A DNA stretch of 11,756 bases from Desulfobulbaceae bacterium UBA2276 (GTDB taxonomy: Bacteria > Desulfobacterota > Desulfobulbia > Desulfobulbales > Desulfocapsaceae). Every line of letters starts with the position of its first letter. Position 1 is the first letter of the stretch. The stretch spans positions 7,227-18,982 of the forward strand of contig DDWW01000068.1 of assembly GCA_002347085.1 (NCBI GenBank). Reading direction: 5' to 3'. This document shows, piece by piece, positions 6,687 through 11,756 of this stretch. The notes under the pieces are model-generated. The model made no database searches and was not told the DNA's origin. It saw only the letters and a program-made list of their open reading frames with translations. The position numbers and the translations under genes are program-made.

Positions 6687-8150
6687 TCAAGCCGTCCGGT
6701 AGTTGGGGGCCTCTTTGGTAATGATAACGTCATGGACATGGGATTCCCGTAGACCGGCGGCGGAGATGCGGACGAATTTGGCCTTTTCGCGAAGCTCCTC
6801 AATAGTGCCGGCGCCGACATAGCCCATACCGGAACGAAGTCCACCTAAAAGCTGGTAAATAACATCGGACAAGGGACCACGGTACGGGACTTTGCCCTCA
6901 ATGCCTTCGGGAACAAGTTTGGATTGGCTGCTCACTTCCGACTGAAAATAACGATCTGATGAGCCTTTGCGCATGGCCCCAATGGAGCCCATGCCCCGGT
7001 AGCCCTTATACGTGCGTCCCTGGTAGAGAAAGGTCTCGCCCGGGGTCTCGTCGGTGCCGGCAAACAGAGAGCCGATCATGATCGCGTGCGCCCCGGCCCC
7101 AATGGCCTTGGCCAGATCGCCCGAATGTTTGATCCCGCCATCGGAGATGATGGGAATTCCATGTTTGGCCGCTGCCGCCACACAGTTTTTCAGGGCCGTC
7201 ATCTGGGGGACACCAACTCCGGCCACAATGCGGGTGGTGCAGATGGAGCCAGGCCCCACCCCCACCTTAACGGCATTGGCACCGGCAGCGATCAGGGCGG
7301 CCGTGCCCTCGTAGCTGGCAACATTGCCGGCAATGACCGGCAGGTCAGGGAAGGCAGCCTTGATGGCCGCAACCGCTCGTAGCACCCCACGGGAGTGACC
7401 ATGGGCCGAGTCCATGACCACCACATCGACACCCGCGTCCACCAGCTTCTGGGCGCTGGCCTCTATGCCCGGCCCCACACCCAAGGCCGCGCCTACCAGA
7501 AGACGGCCCAGATGATCCTTGGCCGCCAGGGGATATTTTCGTATTTTTTCCAGATCCTTGATGGTGATCAGTCCAGCCAGATTACCGTTGTCATCAACGA
7601 CCAACAGCTTTTCAATGCGGTGCTCATGGAGCAGGGCCTTGGAATGTTCCATGTCAATGCCCACCTTGGCGGTCACCAGATTCTTGCTGGTCATCACATC
7701 ACCCACCCGCAGGTCGCTGTCTGAGACAAAGCGCAGGTCTCGATTGGTGACTATCCCCACCAGTTTACCCTCGCGCAAGACCGGCAGGCCGGAGATCTTG
7801 TATTTGGCCATTATCTTTTCCACATCGGCCACCGATTGATCCTCGCGGACGGTGATCGGGTCAATGATCATCCCGGATTCCGATTTCTTGACCTGCTCAA
7901 CCTCTTTTGCCTGTTTGGCAATTCCCATGTTTTTATGGATAATTCCAATCCCGCCTTCGCGGGCCATGGCAATGGCAGTCCGATGTTCGGTAACCGTATC
8001 CATGGCCGCGCTGACCAAAGGGGCGTTTAAGGTGATGGTGTCGGTCAGTCTGGTGGTCAGCGAGACTTCATTGGGGAGAACCTCCGAGGCCGAGGGGACA
8101 AGCAGGAGGTCGTCGAAGGTAAGGGCTAATTCTATGATATCTGGTAACAT
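6687..8150 (-). CDS. guaB: Inosine-5'-monophosphate dehydrogenase
   Basis: Oxidises IMP to XMP with NAD, the committed and rate-limiting step toward GMP. It has 487 residues, as usual for bacterial IMPDH. The TIM-barrel catalytic domain is interrupted by two CBS domains (about 93-205) that bind regulatory nucleotides. The catalytic loop GPGSICTTRIVAG carries C304. IMP-binding residues lie in ISDGGI (D337), the flap contains YRGMGS, and the Arg-Tyr pair is R400/Y401 in SDRYFQ. The ATG at 8150 is chosen because GAGGAG (8157-8162) lies at ideal spacing and the protein then begins MLPDIIELALTFDDLLL. An in-frame TTG at 8168 would place that site inside the gene. It is the first gene of the minus-strand gua block and is divergent from the YciO-like gene. 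Confidence 0.98.
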   Translation of the reverse strand: MLPDIIELALTFDDLLLVPSASEVLPNEVSLTTRLTDTITLNAPLVSAAMDTVTEHRTAIAMAREGGIGIIHKNMGIAKQAKEVEQVKKSESGMIIDPITVREDQSVADVEKIMAKYKISGLPVLREGKLVGIVTNRDLRFVSDSDLRVGDVMTSKNLVTAKVGIDMEHSKALLHEHRIEKLLVVDDNGNLAGLITIKDLEKIRKYPLAAKDHLGRLLVGAALGVGPGIEASAQKLVDAGVDVVVMDSAHGHSRGVLRAVAAIKAAFPDLPVIAGNVASYEGTAALIAAGANAVKVGVGPGSICTTRIVAGVGVPQMTALKNCVAAAAKHGIPIISDGGIKHSGDLAKAIGAGAHAIMIGSLFAGTDETPGETFLYQGRTYKGYRGMGSIGAMRKGSSDRYFQSEVSSQSKLVPEGIEGKVPYRGPLSDVIYQLLGGLRSGMGYVGAGTIEELREKAKFVRISAAGLRESHVHDVIITKEAPNYRTA

Positions 8151-8508
8151 GGCGGACTCCTCTCGCAAGGTTCAAGTGAAGAGAAAAAGAAGAGAAAATG
8201 CTGAATTTAATCAGTTTCTATTTTCAGTTTCCAATGTTAAGAATAAGGTATTCAAGAGGCAGGATATGCCCTTTGGTAAAAAAAGCATCCTGTTCATTTG
8301 AGCAGTGTAGCATTTCAAGCTCAAAGCTTAAACCTTTTTTAGGGATGACCTGTTTTTGGCCGGTAAGCCGTTGTTAAAAAATAACTGTAACCTTTCTGTA
8401 CAGTAACGGCATAAGGGGTCCTGAAGAAATAGATGAGAATAGAATAATTATTTCTTAACGTCCCTGAATGTTTATGAAAGTTTATAAATAAAGAGGAGGA
8501 AGGGAGTC
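8151..8508. other. Divergent intergenic region between guaB and the YciO-like gene
   Basis: This 358-base region must hold promoters for both directions. For guaB, a weak sigma-70-like pair is visible on the minus strand: TTGGAA (8229-8234) and TTAAAT (8205-8210), 18 bases apart. For the YciO-like gene, only an isolated TATAAA at 8483-8488 stands out. A hairpin with a two-base bulge (CAGGATATGC...GCATCCTG) lies at about 8262-8294 in the presumed guaB leader. No purine, guanine or ppGpp riboswitch core is recognisable. Bases 8364-8467 are a two-hairpin repeat annotated separately. I see no small gene. Confidence 0.45.
8364..8467 (+). repeat. Two-hairpin composite repeat, copy 1
   Basis: The first half (8364-8416) is a palindrome with arms GCCGTT/AACGGC around a TTAAAAAATAAC segment. 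The second half (8411-8467) has arms AAGAAATA (8424-8431) and TATTTCTT (8449-8456), with weaker GGG/CCC outer pairing. The two are joined by CATAAGG. The whole unit aligns, without large gaps, to the reverse complement of 9590-9695, and the first-half arms there are GCCGCT/AGCGGC. It lies about 40 bases upstream of the YciO-like gene. Confidence 0.75.
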
Positions 8509-9123
8509 ATGATCCTTATAAATATCAATCCCGATAACCCCCAATTGCGCCTGATTCAGCAGGTTGTGGAGCAGCTACGAGATGGGGCGATTATCTGTTA
8601 TCCAACGGATACTGGTTATGGCGTGGGGTGTGATTTGTTCCATCAAAAGGCGATTAAGCGTTTGATGCAGATCAAAAAAAGACCGGAAGGAAAGCCTTTT
8701 TCTTTTATGTGCTCCAGCCTGAAACATATCAGTGAATATGCCCATGTGTCAAATACGGCCTATCGGCTGATGAAAAAAAATCTGCCAGGGGCCTATACCT
8801 TTGTCCTGCCCGGCAGTAAGCTTGTGCCCAGAATCATGGCCACCAAACAGAAAACCGTTGGTATTCGGGTGCCTGACCATCCCATCTGTCTCATGCTGCT
8901 GGAGACCCTGGGTTCTCCTTTGGTCAATACCAGTATCCCGCTGATAAATGATCATCCTGTGCCGACCGAGGCCTATGAGATCGAGATGATTCTAGGGAAC
9001 CGGGTCGAGGTGATTATCGACGGAGGCCCGGTCTATCCCGACCCCTCCTCGCTCATTGATCTGACTGGTGATCACCCGGAAGTTTTACGGGAAGGAAAGG
9101 GCGATATAACCTCATTTTTGTAG
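8509..9123 (+). CDS. YciO/Sua5/YrdC-family protein
   Basis: A YrdC-fold protein of 204 residues. The family includes TsaC/Sua5, which makes the threonylcarbamoyl-AMP intermediate for tRNA t6A modification. Length and sequence style are closest to the YciO branch, from the N-terminal INPDNPQLRLIQQ to the C-terminal REGKGDITSFL. Visible motifs are YPTDTGYGVGC (31-41), KKRPEGKPFSFMC (56-68), GIRVPDHP (118-125), VNTSI (139-143) and PSSLIDLT (179-186). It lacks the extra C-terminal domain of long Sua5 proteins. YciO's in vivo role is less certain than that of TsaC, so a t6A function is only possible. ATG at 8509 follows GAGGAGG (8493-8499) by nine bases. It is a single plus-strand gene, convergent with the ihfB-like gene. 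Confidence 0.88.
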   Translation: MILININPDNPQLRLIQQVVEQLRDGAIICYPTDTGYGVGCDLFHQKAIKRLMQIKKRPEGKPFSFMCSSLKHISEYAHVSNTAYRLMKKNLPGAYTFVLPGSKLVPRIMATKQKTVGIRVPDHPICLMLLETLGSPLVNTSIPLINDHPVPTEAYEIEMILGNRVEVIIDGGPVYPDPSSLIDLTGDHPEVLREGKGDITSFL

Positions 9124-9131
9124 CAGGCAGT

Positions 9132-9164
9132 GTCGGGATGAAGCCCGAGCTTCACCAGCCCGAC
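9132..9164. other. Imperfect hairpin in convergent spacer
   Basis: GTCGGG (9132-9137) and TGAAGC (9139-9144) pair with GCTTCA (9149-9154) and CCCGAC (9159-9164), separated by a small internal loop. It lies 8 bases after the stop of the YciO-like gene and before the end of the convergent ihfB-like gene. There is no T-tract on either side, so an intrinsic terminator is not supported; it could block 3' exonucleases. Confidence 0.5.
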
Positions 9165-9212
9165 CTTCATAGAGAGAGGCCAGCGGAGGCATGGGCGTAA
9201 TCTGACTCTATG

Positions 9213-9491
9213 CTACCCCTTGATCAATGGCTCTTTCAGCGACCGGCTCATGGTAAAATGGACGGTCTTTCTTTCTGGGATATTCATGATGGCCCCGGTT
9301 TTGGGATTTTTTGTGCTTCGCTCCTTACGGCTGCGAATAGAAAAACTGCCAAAACCCCGAAGCTCTATTCTTCTTTTTTCTACCAAGGCCGTTTTCATGG
9401 TTGTCAGCATGATTTCAAGGGCTGCGGTCACATCTCGTTTAGGAAGGGAGAGATCGACGCTGACCTGATCGACAAGTTCTTTTTTTAACAT
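9213..9491 (-). CDS. ihfB: Integration host factor beta-like DNA-bending protein (HU/IHF family)
   Basis: Small nucleoid protein that bends DNA as a dimer and serves as an architectural factor for transcription, replication and recombination. Its 92 residues are typical. It has the HU/IHF fold pattern: N-terminal helices MLKKELVDQ...AALEIMLTTMKTAL, then RIELRGFGSFSIRSRKERS, and the DNA-intercalating arm with the conserved proline in KNPKTG. The RIELRGFGSFS stretch favours IHF-beta over HU. An in-frame reading to 9572 would run into a hairpin and add 27 residues absent from the family, so the ATG at 9491 is chosen although no good ribosome-binding site precedes it. A TATACT -10-like box lies at 9519-9524 (minus strand), without a clear -35. 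The rpsA-ihfB order matches that of Escherichia coli, which supports the beta assignment. Confidence 0.88.
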   Translation of the reverse strand: MLKKELVDQVSVDLSLPKRDVTAALEIMLTTMKTALVEKRRIELRGFGSFSIRSRKERSTKNPKTGAIMNIPERKTVHFTMSRSLKEPLIKG

Positions 9492-9532
9492 GTTGAATCG
9501 TGGGAACCCGCACGTATAAGTATAATGGTTAT

Positions 9533-9583
9533 AAAAAAAAGGTTGTTTTGCTAGAAAAATTTTTCTATGCAAAACAACCTTTT
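9533..9583 (-). terminator. AT-rich hairpin with T-tract, terminator or attenuator before ihfB
   Basis: AAAAGGTTGTTTTGC (9537-9551) and its exact complement (9569-9583) form a 15-bp stem. The interior AGAAAAATTTTTCT is itself palindromic, so the stem can extend almost to a minimal loop. On the minus strand the stem is followed by eight T (9533-9540), as expected for an intrinsic terminator of the rpsA transcript lying immediately upstream of ihfB. The low GC of the stem makes termination strength uncertain. Confidence 0.65.
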
Positions 9584-9589
9584 ATGTAT

Positions 9590-9695
9590 TTAGGAGCCGT
9601 TACGAAATAATATGGCCATTTATATCTATTTCGTTACGGCTCCTTATGCCGCTCTGGACAATTAAATGGCCTTGTTATTTTTTTACAGCGGCTTA
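9590..9695 (-). repeat. Two-hairpin composite repeat, copy 2 (inverted relative to copy 1)
   Basis: On the minus strand, hairpin one (9695-9642) has arms GCCGCT/AGCGGC around TGTAAAAAAATAAC. Hairpin two has 17-base arms, GGAGCCGTTACGAAATA at 9593-9609 and 9627-9643, with a single mismatch. The CATAAGG joint is identical to that of copy 1 at 8364-8467. The arms differ between copies yet remain paired. Confidence 0.8.
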
Positions 9696-9697
9696 GG

Positions 9698-9743
9698 TGG
9701 TGTGGCGAAATAAACAGTATCTTTTACTTATTTCATAACACCA
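9698..9743. repeat. ACAG...ATCTTT hairpin repeat, copy 2
   Basis: TGGTGT (9698-9703) and GAAATAA (9707-9713) pair with TTATTTC (9728-9734) and ACACCA (9738-9743), with a symmetrical three-base internal loop. The apex is ACAGTATCTTTTAC. Compared with copy 1, the outermost pair of the inner stem is flipped (G-C instead of C-G) while the AAATAA core and the apex are kept. It lies next to copy 3. Confidence 0.75.
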
Positions 9744-9750
9744 GCTTATA

Positions 9751-9815
9751 CCGCTTCCCAGAAACAGGCAGTATCTTTTGGCTGCTTCCGGGAGTGGCGT
9801 CTGACAGAGAGCATC
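9751..9815. repeat. ACAG...ATCTTT hairpin repeat, copy 3
   Basis: The stem CCGC-t-TCCC-a-GAA (9751-9763) pairs with TTC-c-GGGA-GTGG (9786-9797), with one bulge and one mismatch. The interior reads ACAG, then GCAG/CTGC around the apex TATCTTTTGG. The tail at 9794-9815 matches the tail of copy 1 (4945-4966) in 17 of 22 positions. The outer stem is unrelated in sequence to copies 1 and 2, while the interior motif is conserved. Confidence 0.7.
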
Positions 9816-9816
9816 A

Positions 9817-9849
9817 TTAGGGGCTGTAGTAGTTTTTTACAGCCCCTAA
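9817..9849. repeat. 12-bp perfect hairpin after rpsA
   Basis: TTAGGGGCTGTA (9817-9828) is perfectly complementary to TACAGCCCCTAA (9838-9849), with a nine-base loop. It begins 43 bases after the rpsA stop codon. No T-tract follows on the minus strand, so it is not a canonical intrinsic terminator. Its TTAG/CTAA edges resemble the ends of the neighbouring repeats. Confidence 0.75.
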
Positions 9850-9892
9850 GGTAACAGAACTCACGGTTTTTCTCTTTGAAGCGCCGAGACTT

Positions 9893-11635
9893 TTAGTTGT
9901 CCTGTCCACTGGCCGCAGCCTTGAAAAGGTCGCCCAGGGTGGCTGGAGCTGCTGCTTCAGCGGCAGCCGCCGCAGCAGCAGGGGCAGAATCTCCCTTTGT
10001 GGTTGCGGCCTGTCCTTCGGTTGCCGCTCCCTCACCATCTTCTTCCAAGGTCTTGATGGAGAGGCCAATCTTCCGGTCTTTGGCCGATACGTTGATAACT
10101 ATGGCCTTCAAGGTGTCGCCAACCTGATAGGTGCCGACCGGGGTCTTGATCTTTTCTTTGCTGATCTCGGAGACATGCACTAATCCCTCGATTCCTTCCT
10201 CAAGTTGCACGAAGACCCCAAAGTCAGTGACATTGGTGATCGTACCTTCGATGACGGTGCCGGATGGATATTTATTATAGGCCGCCTGCCATGGATCGGG
10301 CTCAAGCTGTTTGATGCCCAGGGAGAAACGCTCGTTTTCCTTGTCAATCTTGAGAACAACTGCCTGGATGGTCTGACCCTTGGCATATTTTTCGGAAGGA
10401 TGTTTGATCCGTTCGGTCCAGGACAGGTCAGAGACATGGATCAGTCCGTCAATCCCGTCTTCAATCCCGATGAAGACACCAAAGTCAGTAATATTCTTGA
10501 CTTTCCCTTCGATAATAGCCCCGACCGGATAGGATTCAGTGACCAGATCCCAAGGGTTGGGCTGCATCTGTTTCATGCCCAGAGAGATGCGTTTGGTCTC
10601 GGGTTCGATATTGAGCACCATGACCTCAACCTCGTCGCCCACTGCCACGATCTTGGAGGGATGACGGGGTTTCTTGGACCAGGTCATTTCAGAGACATGG
10701 ATCAATCCTTCCACGCCTTCTTCCAGCTCGATAAAGACGCCGTAGTCAGTAATGGAGACGACCTTGCCCATGGTCTTTTCGCCAATGGGGTAACGGGCGG
10801 TAACGGTTGCCCAAGGGTCTTCTTTCAGTTGCTTGACGCCGAGAGAAACGCGGTCGTTGTCTTTGTCGTATTTGAGTACCTTGACTTCCAGCTCTTCGCC
10901 GACCTTGTACAATTTGGCCGGATGGGAGACCCGTCCCCAAGAGAGATCAGTGATATGGCAGAGGCCGTCCATGCCGCCCATGTCGATAAAGAGACCATAG
11001 TCGGTGATATTGGTGATCGCGCCTTTGATGATCTGGCCTTCCTGGAGGATGGAACGCATCCGCTCGCGCAGCTTGTTGCGGTCATCCTCAAGGATGGCCC
11101 GGCGGGAGATAACCACGTTGTTGCGTTTACGATTAAACTTGAGCACCTTGAACGAAAAGGTCTCGCCGATGAGGGCATCCAGGTCTTTGACCGGACGCAG
11201 ATCAATCTGCGAGTAGGGCAGGAAGGCGGGGACGCCAACATTAACCGACATGCCGCCCTTGACTCGGTTATCGATCTTGCCTTCAATGGTGCCGCCTTCT
11301 TCCTGAATCTTGGCAATATCTTCCCAAACCTTGATTGCAATTGCTTTTTCCCGTGACAGAAGGAGTCCACCTTCTTCTTTGCGCCGCTCGATAAAGACCT
11401 CAAAAGTGTCGCCAATTTGAATCTCTTTACCTTTTTCCAGTTGGAATTCGGATTTGGCAACATAACTTTCTGCCTTATCTCCGACATCAACCAGGACATA
11501 GCCATCGACGACGCCGATGATGGTGCCCATGGTTACATCGCCAACGTTGACGACATTGCTGTTTTCTTCCATCTCGAAGAGTTCGGCAAAACTCAACTCT
11601 TCGTCATTGTTTGTTTGTGTGGTTGCCTCGGTCAT
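9893..11635 (-). CDS. rpsA: 30S ribosomal protein S1
   Basis: RNA-binding ribosomal protein that captures mRNA and unfolds structured or Shine-Dalgarno-poor leaders on the 30S subunit. The 580 residues hold six S1/OB repeats at about 31-97, 114-182, 200-270, 286-356, 372-443 and 459-528. The first two are divergent, as expected for the ribosome-anchoring domains. Repeats 3-5 carry the typical ITDYGVFI...GLIHVSEMTW pattern; repeat 6 has VHVSEISKEK without the Trp. Residues 531-580 form a low-complexity tail with a run of seven alanines, closing with ATLGDLFKAA. Length is slightly above the 557 residues of the Escherichia coli protein because of this tail. The start at 11635 is supported by the acidic MTEATTQTNNDEELSFAELF terminus. 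The leader lacks a clear ribosome-binding site but has a GC hairpin at 11652-11667. Confidence 0.97.
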   Translation of the reverse strand: MTEATTQTNNDEELSFAELFEMEENSNVVNVGDVTMGTIIGVVDGYVLVDVGDKAESYVAKSEFQLEKGKEIQIGDTFEVFIERRKEEGGLLLSREKAIAIKVWEDIAKIQEEGGTIEGKIDNRVKGGMSVNVGVPAFLPYSQIDLRPVKDLDALIGETFSFKVLKFNRKRNNVVISRRAILEDDRNKLRERMRSILQEGQIIKGAITNITDYGLFIDMGGMDGLCHITDLSWGRVSHPAKLYKVGEELEVKVLKYDKDNDRVSLGVKQLKEDPWATVTARYPIGEKTMGKVVSITDYGVFIELEEGVEGLIHVSEMTWSKKPRHPSKIVAVGDEVEVMVLNIEPETKRISLGMKQMQPNPWDLVTESYPVGAIIEGKVKNITDFGVFIGIEDGIDGLIHVSDLSWTERIKHPSEKYAKGQTIQAVVLKIDKENERFSLGIKQLEPDPWQAAYNKYPSGTVIEGTITNVTDFGVFVQLEEGIEGLVHVSEISKEKIKTPVGTYQVGDTLKAIVINVSAKDRKIGLSIKTLEEDGEGAATEGQAATTKGDSAPAAAAAAAEAAAPATLGDLFKAAASGQDN

Positions 11636-11651
11636 GGGTTTTTGCTCGTGC

Positions 11652-11667
11652 GACCCCGCGAGGGGCC
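11652..11667 (-). promoter_or_regulatory. rpsA: Hairpin in rpsA leader, no evident Shine-Dalgarno
   Basis: On the minus strand GGCCCC-TCGC-GGGGTC folds into a six-pair stem (one G-U pair) with a four-base loop, ending 16 bases before the rpsA ATG. The intervening sequence (GCACGAGCAAAAACCC) has no GGAG-like site. In Escherichia coli the rpsA leader is likewise hairpin-rich and Shine-Dalgarno-poor, and S1 represses its own translation there. A similar autoregulatory leader is inferred, not shown. Confidence 0.45.
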
Positions 11668-11756
11668 AGGTTGTAGGAGGTTGATCTTTATCATCTGCTC
11701 ATATTTGTTGATGTCTATGAGCAAACGATGCCAGTAAGCGATGAACAGATAAAAAA

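Larger units (their letters stand above)
9492..9892. other. rpsA-ihfB intergenic region: consecutive hairpin array
   Basis: This 401-base gap between two minus-strand genes contains no gene. In the direction of transcription (high to low coordinates) it holds a 12-bp perfect hairpin (9849-9817), two ACAG...ATCTTT hairpins (9797-9751 and 9743-9698), the two-hairpin composite repeat (9695-9590), and a terminator-like hairpin with a T-tract (9583-9533). A short ihfB leader with a TATACT box follows. Five hairpins abut almost end to end, most of them bordered by TAAG/CTTA. Confidence 0.75.

Noticed and set aside
8151..8168. guaB start at the TTG at 8168
   Set aside because: The strong GAGGAG site at 8157-8162 would fall inside the gene; the ATG at 8150 has ideal spacing and gives the standard IMPDH amino terminus.
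8151..8350. Purine or guanine riboswitch upstream of guaB
   Set aside because: No conserved three-way junction core sequence could be recognised; only a small bulged hairpin is present.
9492..9572. Longer ihfB reading from 9572 (119 residues)
   Set aside because: The extra 27 residues would be encoded partly by the terminator-like hairpin and have no counterpart in HU/IHF proteins.
8364..9695. Integron attC sites or cassette array
   Set aside because: The palindromes lack the paired RYYYAAC and GTTRRRY core sites, and the flanking genes are housekeeping genes rather than cassettes.
9590..9849. CRISPR-like array
   Set aside because: Units are palindromes of differing sequence without identical direct repeats or regular spacers, and no cas gene is present.
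10205..11356. Long plus-strand open frame (383 residues) opposite rpsA
   Set aside because: It lies fully antisense to the six-repeat S1 gene, has no recognisable domain, and its repeated composition merely mirrors the S1 repeats.

Overview
This window looks like ordinary chromosome from a Desulfobacterota (former deltaproteobacterial) lineage, most likely near the Desulfobulbales. That placement is an inference from protein style: the PhoB-type regulator, the six-domain S1 with an alanine-rich tail, the IHF-beta-like protein next to rpsA, and moderate GC. No 16S rRNA or other decisive marker is present. I see no phage genes, transposase, CRISPR array, tRNA or rRNA.

Layout: (1) 1-3887, plus strand: the end of a phosphate-uptake cluster, with pstA (5' end cut off by the window), pstB, phoU and a PhoB-family response regulator. 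A 156-bp palindromic MITE-like element lies between phoU and phoB. (2) 3936-3977: a textbook bidirectional terminator between the convergent phoB and NYN genes. (3) 4043-8150, minus strand: guaB, then guaA (the two steps from IMP to GMP), then a LabA-like NYN-domain protein with a cold-shock-like C-terminus. (4) 8509-9123, plus strand: a YciO/Sua5/YrdC-family protein. (5) 9213-11635, minus strand: rpsA followed by an ihfB-like gene, the same order as in Escherichia coli.

The proteins are mostly housekeeping. They supply phosphate (PstABC with PhoU/PhoB control), make guanine nucleotides (GuaB/GuaA), and support translation and chromosome structure (S1, IHF).

The unusual content is in the intergenic spaces. 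Three of them carry related families of short palindromic elements. A two-hairpin unit of about 105 bp occurs at 8364-8467 and, inverted, at 9590-9695. Its stems differ in sequence but stay paired, including compensatory changes. A second hairpin type, with a conserved ACAG...ATCTTT apical region on unrelated stems, occurs at 4910, 9698 and 9751. Five hairpins are packed end to end between rpsA and ihfB. I did not recognise this family; it is the best candidate here for something undescribed.
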